Assembly (NCBI GenBank): GCA_965198855.1
Contig: CBDAPZ010000002.1
Coordinates: 186,001 to 250,000, forward strand
Source: BOG-908 sp965198855
Lineage (GTDB): Bacteria; Pseudomonadota; Alphaproteobacteria; Acetobacterales; Acetobacteraceae
Length of the DNA stretch: 64,000 nucleotides
Reading direction: 5' to 3'
A program made the position numbers and the translations under genes. The notes beneath the pieces were generated by a model. It was not told the origin of the DNA and did no database searches. It saw only the letters and a program-made list of their open reading frames with translations. Below are positions 52,039 to 60,273 of the stretch, piece after piece (within the stretch, counting starts at the first letter, position 1; each line of letters starts with the position of its first letter).

Positions 52039-52961
52039 GGGCTTTTTGGTTGACCTGCGGTGGCCATGGCGAAGCTGTAGCGCAGATGGTCGCTATGACC
52101 GGCTGGCACCGCCGGGAACACGACGGATTGTTTCGTGTTGCGGATTGCGTCGATCTGTTCGCCGACGGCCTCGATCGTCCATTCGGGCTGGTAGATGCCC
52201 GTCGTTTCGCTCACATAGGCACGTGCCATGCGGCCACCGACGGCGATCAGCATCTCGCCGCTGAGCGTGCAGCTCTCGTGGCAGAGCCATGCCACGGCCG
52301 GCGCCACCAGTTCCGGCCCGAGCGGCGGATATTTCGAGGTGTCCAGCCCATCGGCCATGCGCGTCACCGCGCTCGGCACGATCACGTTGCAGGTCACACC
52401 CTCTGCCGCACCTTCGAGTGCCGCGACATTGGCCAGCCCGATCAGCCCCGCCTTGGCCACCCCGTAATTCACCACGTTCTTGTTGCCGTACAGCCCGCCG
52501 ATCGAGGACGTCAGCACGATGCGGCCATACCCTGCCTTGCACATCAGCGGAAACGCCGGACGCAGCACATGAAAGCCACCGCGCAGATGCACATCCAGCA
52601 CCGCATCGAAATCCTCCTGAGAGATCTCTTTCAGCGAGCCGTAACGCACGTTGCCGGCGTTATGGACAAGGATGTCGATGCGGCCGAAATGGTCCATCGC
52701 CGCCTGTATGATTGCCGCCCCGCCCTGCTGCGTCGCCACAGTATCGGTGTTGGCCATGGCCTCGCCGCCGGCATCGCGTATCTCCTGCGCCACCTGTTCG
52801 GCCGGGCCGGAATCCAGGCCCTCGCCCTTGATCGCCGCACCCAGATCGTTGACGACCACCTTGGCGCCACGTGCACCGAGAAGCTGCGCGTAGGCACGGC
52901 CCAGGCCGCGGCCGGCGCCGGTGATGACGGCAACACGGTTGTCGAATCTCAGGTCGGCCAT
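52035..52961 (-). CDS. Short-chain dehydrogenase/reductase (hydroxyacyl-CoA dehydrogenase-like)
   Basis: A 308-residue SDR. The NAD-binding motif is T14-GAGRGLG-21, followed by VVVNDLGAAIKGEG, which is the NAD-type start of peroxisomal multifunctional enzyme 2 and its bacterial relatives. The NNAG equivalent is HNAGNVRYG and the active site is LTSSIGGLYG with NYGVAKAG. It would oxidise a 3-hydroxyacyl-CoA or similar alcohol. GGGAG lies 6 nt before the ATG. It is the first gene of the SDR/ligase operon, which starts close to the 3' end of the large exoprotein gene. Confidence 0.86.
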   Translation of the reverse strand: MADLRFDNRVAVITGAGRGLGRAYAQLLGARGAKVVVNDLGAAIKGEGLDSGPAEQVAQEIRDAGGEAMANTDTVATQQGGAAIIQAAMDHFGRIDILVHNAGNVRYGSLKEISQEDFDAVLDVHLRGGFHVLRPAFPLMCKAGYGRIVLTSSIGGLYGNKNVVNYGVAKAGLIGLANVAALEGAAEGVTCNVIVPSAVTRMADGLDTSKYPPLGPELVAPAVAWLCHESCTLSGEMLIAVGGRMARAYVSETTGIYQPEWTIEAVGEQIDAIRNTKQSVVFPAVPAGHSDHLRYSFAMATAGQPKSP

Positions 52962-52984
52962 GCGTTCTCCCGTTTCTTTGTTTT

Positions 52985-53114
52985 AAGGAAGGCCTTCTTT
53001 TCTGAAGAAAAGAAGCAAAAGACTTTTATGTCGCTGTCGCGGTTCTATCCGGCAGCGCACGCCAAGAACATAAAAGTTTTTTGGTTCTTTTTTTCAAAAA
53101 AGAACCGCTTCCTT
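52985..53114. repeat. DH130 repeat, full-length reference copy
   Basis: Exactly 130 bp, AAGGAAG to CTTCCTT. The left hairpin is at 52994-53015 (perfect 22 nt) and the right one at 53083-53106 (GGTTCTTTTTT/AAAAAAGAACC). Between them is the core TTATGTCGCTGTCGCGGTTC then CGGCAGCGCACGCC. It lies between the SDR start and the 3' end of the exoprotein gene. Confidence 0.9.
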
Positions 53115-53195
53115 CCTCACACCGGGAAAGAATGCTCATCTTTGCTATGAAAATCCGCTACAATCGTTGGCGCGATATCGCTTCGCCTGGGCGTC

Positions 53196-56100
53196 TTATG
53201 CGATATTGAACGAAGCACTCGTCATGTTCGTCACATTATAGAGTTCCACGTTGGTGCCATCGCTCAACGTGAAAAACGTGCTGCCATTCACGACGTTCAG
53301 CGCCGGCGCCGATGCCCCGTATTCGTTCAGCGAGATCACGTCCAACCCAGGAACGAAGCCGACAATGTCGTTCGTGCCACCGGTCTGGCCGTCGAGGAAG
53401 CTGAACACGTCCGCGCCGCCATCGGAGACGAAGGTGCCGGCGCCACTGCCGGCAAAGAACGTGTCGTTGCCGGCGCCGCCCCACAGCGTCTCCGAGCCGG
53501 CATTGGCCTGCAGGAAATGCCCAGCCGATGACAGGCCGGCATACACGATCACGCCGGGGGCGCCGGAAACCGAGACTTGCGCGCTGCCGGTCACCCACAC
53601 GGTGTTGCCGGTAGAGGCCGCGATGGTGGCGGGGCCGAGCCCCATGACATAGGTGCTGTTGCCGGGCGATCCCAGGATGACGCTGGTGCCGGTGCCGCCG
53701 AACACCGTCTCCGGCCCGGTGCCGCCCTGCACGAACAGGCCCTGCGTGCCGCCGACGATGACCGCCGATCCGGTGCCGCCATTATATTGCACGAAGCTAT
53801 CGCCGGCCCACACCACGTTGCCGCTGCTGCTGCCGGCCGTGACCACAACCTGGCCGCCGCCGCCCACCACCGTGCTGGGCGCGGCACCGCCGGTGTAGAA
53901 CAGTGATCCGAGCAGCGGGCCGAACACCGTGTCGCCGGCCGAGCCGGCGGCTGCATCGTTGGTGACGTTGTTGTCCGAGATGCCGATATTGCCGGAGACG
54001 ATTTCGTCGGCGCCGTTGGAAATCACGTTGTTGGTCGCAGCGCCGAGGAACACCTCGCTATGTTGCGCGCTGGTGGTGACCTGGGCGTTGTCGGTCGTCG
54101 TGATGGTGTCGCTGCCGCCGCCCACGATGGACACGTTCTGGCCGCCGGAGGCATAAAACACCGTATTGGCGCCAACCGCACCCACCAGCGTATCGTTGTC
54201 GGCAAAGGCCGCCAGGATATCCTGGCCGAGATTGCTGACCAGCAACGAATTGCCGAGATCCTGATCGATCAGGTTGATCGGTTCGGTGCCTTCGGCAATC
54301 AGCGCATTGTAGCCGGCCTGAAGCACCACGTTGCTGCCCGGCCCGTAGCCGCCAGCGACCAGTCCCGAGAGCGGCCCGAGCACCTCGATGTCCACGCCGA
54401 CCTGGCCGATGATGCTGTAGAGCGCAGGCCCCACCACCGTGGTCTCGCCGGCGAGGAAGTATTCCCAGTCATTGGCGACGGTGTTGTCCGGGCCGGTATT
54501 GAGCGCCTCGAGGAAAACCTGCGCGTCGCTCGGTGCGAGCGCATAGAGCGTGGTGGGCGAAATGACGAAGCCGCTGGAAACACTCGGATAATTGCCCATG
54601 GTACTACCTCCCCCGCCCGCCGTATTGGAGGGCATTGCCGTCAGGATGGTGCCGCCGCCGGCCGATCCGGCGACGGAGAAGACGTAATCGGCCTGGCTGC
54701 CCAGCAGGGTCAGCTCGGCCAGCGCCTGGTTGCCGGCATAGACCGTGAGCACGCCGAGACCTGGGCCGGTGAGCACGTATTCCGCCGCCGTGGCACCGCT
54801 CATCGGCAGCAGGATCTGGTCGCCGGGGCCGAAATCCGCGATCCCTCCGGCGAACCCTGCGGCGCCCGCGAGCGCCAGCGTGCCGCCGGCCGCGAAATCC
54901 ACGGTGACGCCGGCAGCGACCGCCCCCTCGAGCACCACCGCCGACGCCACGCCCACCAGCAGCGTGCCGCTGCCAGATACACTTCCCAAGGTCAGGGTGC
55001 CGCCGCTGGCGGTGACCATGCCGTTATCGACCACCAGGCCGTCCGGATTGATCACGCCGGAGCCGGTGATCGTGCCGGCGGCATCGATGCTCACGCTGCC
55101 TGGCGTGGCGGCCGCGATCCCGCCAACCTCGATCGTAGCGCTCATGTCGGTAAGCAGGGCGCTGCCCGCGCCTTCCAGCAGAATGGTGTCCGAGGTGATC
55201 GACGTAGCGCCGTTGGCGGATACCAGCCCGGCCAGGCTGCCCTGGCCGAGGGCCAATGTGCCGCCCACGGTAAGCATGCCGCCAAGCCCTGCGATGCCAC
55301 CGATCACATCGGCGCCGGCCGTGGTGATGCTGGTGCCGTTGCCCATCGCCAGCACGCCGCTGAGTTGGGCGGTGCCGACCACCAGCGTGCCGATCCCGTA
55401 GGTGCCGACCAGTGCCAGGCTGCCGGTGGTGGTGAGTGCGGCTGCATTGGCCGGACCCGTCACCTGCTCGGTCCCGCTGCTGGGCACCGCGATAGTGACA
55501 AGGTCGTTCTGGCCGGGTGCTAGCGAGGCTGCGGTCTTCGTCGAAGTCGTGCTGTCGATCCAGTTCTTCGCGTCCGCCCAGAGCACGCCGTCGCTGCCGG
55601 TCCAGACATACTGGTCAGGCGTGACCGTGCCGGCGGGTGGCCCGGCGCCGGTGCCGGTGCCGGCGCTCGCCGAGGCGGAGACGATCACCGCGGCGCCAGC
55701 GCCCGACGGCCGCACAGTGAAAATGTCGCCAGCGTAATTGCCAGCGAGCGTGAGCGTTCCGACTTGCTGGCCGGCTTCCGACAGGATCAACGTGCCAAGA
55801 TTGCCGGCACCCGGCTGGTAGTTGACGCTGTCGATCGGGGTGTTGCTGGTGACGATGCTGTCGCCGGGCGCGAAACCGCTGATGACGCCGCTGGCGGTGG
55901 CCTTGGTCCCTTCCAGGATGAGCGTGGCACCAGCGCCGGTGATCGCAATCGGCACGCTGGTGGCTGCGGTCAGGCCAAGGGCCGCCTCGGTCGTGATCGC
56001 CAACGTGCCGGTGCCGGCGGAAGGTCCGAGCAGCAGCGTGCCACCTGCGGCCGAGACGAGGCCGTTCAGCGCGATGGTGCCCAGCTGGTCGAGCGTCCCG

Positions 56101-58808
56101 TAGCCGCTGACCACCGCGCCGGGATCGACGGTGAGGTATCCGGTCGCAGCCGCGCCGAGGGTGCCGACCTCCAGCGAGGAATAGGCATCCACGCTCACTG
56201 AGCCGCCGCCCAGCGACAGCGCGCCGAGTTGGGCCGTCGCCTTCTGCGAGATCGACAGTATCGAAGCCAGGCCGTTATCGCTGATCGAGAGCGTGCCGGC
56301 GACATCGACCACCGTCTTGCTGCCGGCGACGAGGAAGGCGCCATCGGCCACCAGGCAACTGCCCAGCGTGAAGGTGGTGAGCACCGTGGTCACCAGCGTG
56401 CCGGCGGTGGTGGTAGCAGAACTCGACGAATCCTGCCCCACCGAAAGACTGCCCGCGGTAAAACTGCCGTAGAAGAAGCCGTTGCCGTTCAGCACCAGGC
56501 TCGCGCAAATGCCGGTGCCGGAAATGGACTGGAAAACGGCACCCGAGCCGCCGGTGATGACGGTGTTTGTCTGCGTGCCCGGAGGCAAGGTGGCGGCCTT
56601 GGCGGTGACGGTGTCGTTCCAGTTGACCGAAACGCTCCAATTGCCGTTGACAGCCCCGGTCCAGACCAGCGGATCGGTGCCGGTCTGGCCGGTGGCACCA
56701 TTGCCACCGCTGCCCATCAGGAAGCCGATATCGGTGCCGGTCTGCCCGTCCGGGGTGACCACGAAACTGATCTTGGTGAGGGGGGCGGTGGCGAGCTTGC
56801 CTACCGTGACACCATTATAGATCAGCACCAGCGTGCCCGCGGCCGAGGCGGTGGTGCTGGCGACGTATTGCACGCCGGTGATCGGGCTGCCGAGCAGGTC
56901 GATCACGTCGCCCGGCATGATGCCGGTCAGCGTGCCGGTGGGGATCGCGGCCGGGCCGCCAAGCGCCAGGGTGGACGCCGTGCTGTTGAAGGCGATCGGG
57001 AGTGGCGTGGCATAGGTGAGTTCCAGCGCGCCGTTGCCGATCGCGAGGGCGCCGCTGCCGGTTACGGACCCCAGCACCAGCATCCCACCACTCGCGGTGA
57101 TGGTGCCGTTATCGACCACCGAGCCGAACGGGTTGATGCTGCCATTGCCGGTGATCGACGCCCCCGCATCGACGGTGACCGAACCGGCCGCCGCATTGGC
57201 AAGGGTGCCGATCTCCACCGAGCCTGCCGGATCTGTGGTGATGCTGTCGCCGGAACCACCGCCGATGGTCAGCCCCGCTGCCCTGATCCTGCCGCCGGCG
57301 GTCGCCGAAAGTGCCGTGACCGGCAGGCCGACGCCGGTGATCCCGCCGCCCATCGACAACGTGCCGGCAACATTGAGCAGGGCGCCGGCGCCCGAGGCCG
57401 AGATCGCGCCTGCACCGATCATGGCCGAACGCGCGTTGATCACCGCACCCGCCAGCAGATCCAGCCCGCCATCGACGAAACCGGTGCCTGACACCATGCC
57501 AAGCGACAGCGTGCCGATGGCGAAAGTGCCGGTGAGCGCGGCCTCTCCGGTGAGCGAGAGGCTCGCCGCATTGGCGGGCCCGGCAATGACGGTGAAGCCG
57601 CTCTGCGACACTCCGATGCTGACGATGTTGGCAGCACCCGGTGCGATTGCGGCGGGGTTCGCACCGGAGGTCTGGTCCTGCCAGTTGGCAGCACTGCCCC
57701 AGGCGCCGGAGCCCGTCGCTGTCCAGGCATAGATATCGGGCGTGTTGGTCCCTGCGCTGGCGGTGCCGCTGCCGGCGACCGCGGGTGCGACCTCGATCAG
57801 CGTGCCATTCCTGCCGTCGCCCGCGGTGAGGAAGGTGCTGGTGCCGTAACTGCCGGCCAGGTTCAGCCGTGCCGCCACCGCGGTGCCGTAATAGAGGGTG
57901 AGCACGCCCAGTGTGGAGCTCGTGGCGTTGTAGACCGCCGCCGAGATCGGGCTGCCGAGATAGTCGATCGCGTCGCCGGCGGCGAACCCGGTTATGGTGC
58001 CCAGGGGCGTGTAAGCCTCCGCCGCGATCTCGAGCGTCGTGTTGACGCCTGCAAAGATCACCTGCTCGCCGGCGCTGGCGGGCCCATCGAGCAGCATCGT
58101 GGCGTTCGCGGAGATGCCGAGGTGACCGAACCCGGTGACACTGCCCACCGCCAGCGTGCCGCCGAACGCGTAGATATTGCCGTTATCGACCAGCGAGCCG
58201 TATTGGTTGGCACTCCCCTGCCCGAGCAGGATGAATCCCTGATCGACGGTCAGCTTGCCTTTGGCGCCGGTGGTAAGGGTGCCGATCTCCATGATCGAGG
58301 AAGGATCGACATAGATCTGGCTGTTCGCGGTGCGCATCATCACCGCCAGCACGCTGGCATGGCCGCCCGCGGTGACACTGAGGTCGGCTGCCGCCGGATA
58401 GCCGCCGGCGAGCGCGGTGCCCATGGTGAGCTGGCCTGCCACACCGAACTGGGTGCCGGTGCCGTTCACCAGCAGACTGCCGCCGGCGAGCGTCGCTGTC
58501 GTGGAGGTGAGCGCGCTGCCGGCCAGGAGCTGCAGCAGGCCGCCGGACGCGCCCGACCCCGCCGTCAACGTCGCAGCGGTGACGCTGCCGGACAGGCTGA
58601 CATTGCCGGCGAACTGCGCCGCCGCAAGGCTGGCATTGCCGGTGAGCGCATAGGCGGATGTGCCGGCTGGCCCTGTCACCGCGACACTATCCTGCGGCCC
58701 CGGGACGGCCTGGGACGGGCTGATATTGTCGGTAAGATCGTCCCAATTGGCCGCAATCGCCCACGCGCCACCGCCTGTGATTATCCAGATGAAAACCCGT
58801 GCCGCCAA
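53196..58808 (-). CDS. Giant repetitive exoprotein with four ~353-residue repeats and RTX-like C-terminus
   Basis: A 1870-residue, Gly/Ala/Thr-rich beta protein. Four long repeats begin near residues 6, 356, 709 and 1064, each opening with a W-rich motif (WIITGGGAWAIAANWDD; AWTATGSGAWGSAANWQD; VWTGAVNGNWSVSVNWND; VWTGSDGVLWADAKNWID) and continuing with beta-strand blocks such as GSVTGSGALAIGNGALEL. From residue 1404 (MGNYPSVSS) a different C-terminal module follows, with beta-roll motifs (VGGGSDTITT; WGGAGNDTFFAGSG; DGGADVFSF). No signal peptide is seen, which suits type I secretion by a C-terminal signal. Likely an adhesin or surface-layer protein. The start is TTG at 58808 after AAGGAAGGG, the only suitable codon before residue ~128. 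No type I secretion genes are adjacent. Confidence 0.72.
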   Translation of the reverse strand: MAARVFIWIITGGGAWAIAANWDDLTDNISPSQAVPGPQDSVAVTGPAGTSAYALTGNASLAAAQFAGNVSLSGSVTAATLTAGSGASGGLLQLLAGSALTSTTATLAGGSLLVNGTGTQFGVAGQLTMGTALAGGYPAAADLSVTAGGHASVLAVMMRTANSQIYVDPSSIMEIGTLTTGAKGKLTVDQGFILLGQGSANQYGSLVDNGNIYAFGGTLAVGSVTGFGHLGISANATMLLDGPASAGEQVIFAGVNTTLEIAAEAYTPLGTITGFAAGDAIDYLGSPISAAVYNATSSTLGVLTLYYGTAVAARLNLAGSYGTSTFLTAGDGRNGTLIEVAPAVAGSGTASAGTNTPDIYAWTATGSGAWGSAANWQDQTSGANPAAIAPGAANIVSIGVSQSGFTVIAGPANAASLSLTGEAALTGTFAIGTLSLGMVSGTGFVDGGLDLLAGAVINARSAMIGAGAISASGAGALLNVAGTLSMGGGITGVGLPVTALSATAGGRIRAAGLTIGGGSGDSITTDPAGSVEIGTLANAAAGSVTVDAGASITGNGSINPFGSVVDNGTITASGGMLVLGSVTGSGALAIGNGALELTYATPLPIAFNSTASTLALGGPAAIPTGTLTGIMPGDVIDLLGSPITGVQYVASTTASAAGTLVLIYNGVTVGKLATAPLTKISFVVTPDGQTGTDIGFLMGSGGNGATGQTGTDPLVWTGAVNGNWSVSVNWNDTVTAKAATLPPGTQTNTVITGGSGAVFQSISGTGICASLVLNGNGFFYGSFTAGSLSVGQDSSSSATTTAGTLVTTVLTTFTLGSCLVADGAFLVAGSKTVVDVAGTLSISDNGLASILSISQKATAQLGALSLGGGSVSVDAYSSLEVGTLGAAATGYLTVDPGAVVSGYGTLDQLGTIALNGLVSAAGGTLLLGPSAGTGTLAITTEAALGLTAATSVPIAITGAGATLILEGTKATASGVISGFAPGDSIVTSNTPIDSVNYQPGAGNLGTLILSEAGQQVGTLTLAGNYAGDIFTVRPSGAGAAVIVSASASAGTGTGAGPPAGTVTPDQYVWTGSDGVLWADAKNWIDSTTSTKTAASLAPGQNDLVTIAVPSSGTEQVTGPANAAALTTTGSLALVGTYGIGTLVVGTAQLSGVLAMGNGTSITTAGADVIGGIAGLGGMLTVGGTLALGQGSLAGLVSANGATSITSDTILLEGAGSALLTDMSATIEVGGIAAATPGSVSIDAAGTITGSGVINPDGLVVDNGMVTASGGTLTLGSVSGSGTLLVGVASAVVLEGAVAAGVTVDFAAGGTLALAGAAGFAGGIADFGPGDQILLPMSGATAAEYVLTGPGLGVLTVYAGNQALAELTLLGSQADYVFSVAGSAGGGTILTAMPSNTAGGGGSTMGNYPSVSSGFVISPTTLYALAPSDAQVFLEALNTGPDNTVANDWEYFLAGETTVVGPALYSIIGQVGVDIEVLGPLSGLVAGGYGPGSNVVLQAGYNALIAEGTEPINLIDQDLGNSLLVSNLGQDILAAFADNDTLVGAVGANTVFYASGGQNVSIVGGGSDTITTTDNAQVTTSAQHSEVFLGAATNNVISNGADEIVSGNIGISDNNVTNDAAAGSAGDTVFGPLLGSLFYTGGAAPSTVVGGGGQVVVTAGSSSGNVVWAGDSFVQYNGGTGSAVIVGGTQGLFVQGGTGPETVFGGTGTSVILGSPGNSTYVMGLGPATIAASTGNTVWVTGSAQVSVSGAPGVIVYAGLSSAGHFLQANAGSETLWGGAGNDTFFAGSGAGTFVSDGGADVFSFLDGQTGGTNDIVGFVPGLDVISLNEYGASAPALNVVNGSTFFTLSDGTNVELYNVTNMTSASFNIA

Positions 58809-58930
58809 AACATCCCTTCCTTTCGCCTTGAGGCGGAAAAGACTGTTTTGGACCGGGAATGGTTAATCGCAGGGAAACGTTACGTTAGCAACTACTTTGA
58901 TCGCGATTATACGTTTTTGTTACTTAAACG

Positions 58931-59092
58931 TTATGTCCGAACGATGGCGATGCAGAGGCTGACCACCAGCAAGCCGAGATAGACCTCGAACAAGATGCGC
59001 CCGAGGCCCATGGCCTCTGTCGGGATGATTCCGATGGTGATCAACCCGGTGATGACGGCCAGGAACGCCAAGACACCCAACCAGCGGAACAC
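58931..59092 (-). CDS. DUF1328/YtjA-family small membrane protein
   Basis: A 53-residue hydrophobic protein. From memory of the YtjA family, which is also about 53 residues, it matches in order: VFRWLGVLAFLAVITGLITIG, then GLGRILFEVYLGLLVVSL. I place the start at GTG 59092 because AAGGA stands 7 nt upstream. A longer frame opens at 59182, but its extra 30 residues are basic and lie in the gap to ppa. Two membrane segments are expected. Function of the family is unknown; it lies between the exoprotein and pyrophosphatase genes and is divergent from the latter. Confidence 0.7.
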   Translation of the reverse strand: MFRWLGVLAFLAVITGLITIGIIPTEAMGLGRILFEVYLGLLVVSLCIAIVRT

Positions 59093-59257
59093 GGCGTTAT
59101 CCTTATGCTTGTGCGTGGGGGTTCTACCTTCGGGCGGGGCACGACGCCAAGCGAAGGGATGGGTCTTTGCCCGGAACCCCATCAGGCATGATCACATTGA
59201 CGCCCCCATCATCGCGCGATAGGTCTGCGGCGCTTTTGTGTACGGGATATTTCGACG

Positions 59258-59779
59258 ATGAGTGTGAAGGATTTTTCGACCGGCAAAGCCCCTCCGGTCG
59301 ACATCAACGTCGTCATCGAGATCCCGCAGGGTTCGAACGTCAAATACGAAGTCGACAAGGAGACCGGCGCCCTGGTGGTGGACCGTTTTCTGTTTACCCC
59401 GATGTCCTACCCGGCTGCTTACGGCTTCATTCCCGGCACTTTGGCCGATGACGGCGATCCGGCCGACGCCCTCGTGCTCGTACCCTCTGCTGTGGTGCCT
59501 GGCGCCGTCATCCGTTCCCGCCCGATCGGCGTGCTGCATATGACCGACGAAGCGGGCCTGGACGAAAAGATCATCTGCGTGCCACACGATAAGGTGCATC
59601 CGCTCTATCGCGACGTGCAGACCACCGCCGACCTGCCTGAGATCGTGCGCCAGTCGATCACGCATTTTTTCGAGACATACAAGGATCTCGAGCCTGGCAA
59701 ATGGGTGAAGGTAACGGGCTTCGGCACATTGCAGGAAGCGCACGATATCATTACGAAATCTATAGCAGCCGCGCAGTAG
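59258..59779 (+). CDS. ppa: Inorganic pyrophosphatase, family I
   Basis: A 173-residue soluble enzyme that hydrolyses pyrophosphate and drives biosynthesis. Conserved are INVVIEIPQGSNVKYEVDKE, FLFTPMSYPAAYGFIP, the signature DGDPADALVL with its metal-binding aspartates, and HFFETYKDLEPGKWVKV near the end. The length is normal for bacterial type I enzymes. A monocistronic gene, with a strong hairpin 17 bp past the stop. Confidence 0.95.
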   Translation: MSVKDFSTGKAPPVDINVVIEIPQGSNVKYEVDKETGALVVDRFLFTPMSYPAAYGFIPGTLADDGDPADALVLVPSAVVPGAVIRSRPIGVLHMTDEAGLDEKIICVPHDKVHPLYRDVQTTADLPEIVRQSITHFFETYKDLEPGKWVKVTGFGTLQEAHDIITKSIAAAQ

Positions 59780-59796
59780 AACCGCGACTGCGACGC

Positions 59797-59830
59797 AAAG
59801 GTCTTCTTTTCTTCAGTAAAGAAGACCTTT
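59797..59830. terminator. DH130-derived hairpin terminator
   Basis: AAAGGTCTTCTTT and AAAGAAGACCTTT form 13-bp perfect arms with an 8-nt loop. The leader GAACCGCGACTGCGACGCAAAG (59781-59800, slightly diverged) identifies it as a DH130 half copy. It lies between the convergent ppa and BLUF genes. Confidence 0.8.
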
Positions 59831-59835
59831 CTTCC

Positions 59836-60273
59836 TCATGCCTCCGTCGCCAGCGCCTCGCAGATAAGCCGTCCCAAAGGCGGCCCCGCGCCTTGCCCGG
59901 CACGTGACATCAGATGCTGCAATTCCGGAAACCGCAGCTCGTTCACCTCAAGAAAAGCCATCGAAAAATCGGCATATTCGCGTCCTTCGGTCGGCAGGAA
60001 ATCGATGAGCTCGATGAATTCATGGCGCAGGTCACGCGCGATCATTTCATAGAGGTTTTCAACGCTGCCGAGCGCGCCCTCGATTACCTGCAGGAAGAAC
60101 GCACCGTCGAACAGCAGCACGCCGGTGATGCCGTGGCTGGGATTGTTCGCCCAGGCACAATCCAGGATCGCGCCCACTGCGCCTGCCAGGTTGCTGCCCG
60201 AGGAGGCGCCGCGGCTGCGATAGATCAGGCGAACGAGCGGATCGGCGCCTGAAGCTTCCATGGCTGCCATCAT
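59836..60273 (-). CDS. BLUF-domain blue-light photosensor
   Basis: A ~145-residue single-domain flavin photoreceptor. The FAD-contact residues match the AppA pattern: Y18 (RLIYRSRG), N44 (WANNPSHGITG), Q62 (FFLQVIEG) and M105 (DFSMAF). Blue light should shift the Tyr-Gln hydrogen bonding and change its partner. It has no output domain; its ATG overlaps the stop of the upstream MHYT-PAS-GGDEF-EAL gene (ATGA), pointing to a light input into c-di-GMP signalling. ATG at 60273 or the next at 60270 are both possible. A DH130 half copy follows. Confidence 0.88.
   Translation of the reverse strand: MMAAMEASGADPLVRLIYRSRGASSGSNLAGAVGAILDCAWANNPSHGITGVLLFDGAFFLQVIEGALGSVENLYEMIARDLRHEFIELIDFLPTEGREYADFSMAFLEVNELRFPELQHLMSRAGQGAGPPLGRLICEALATEA

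Noticed and set aside
54060..57491. Long plus-strand frames (487 and 420 codons) across the exoprotein gene
   Set aside because: They mirror the Gly/Ala-rich repeats on the other strand and are themselves low complexity.
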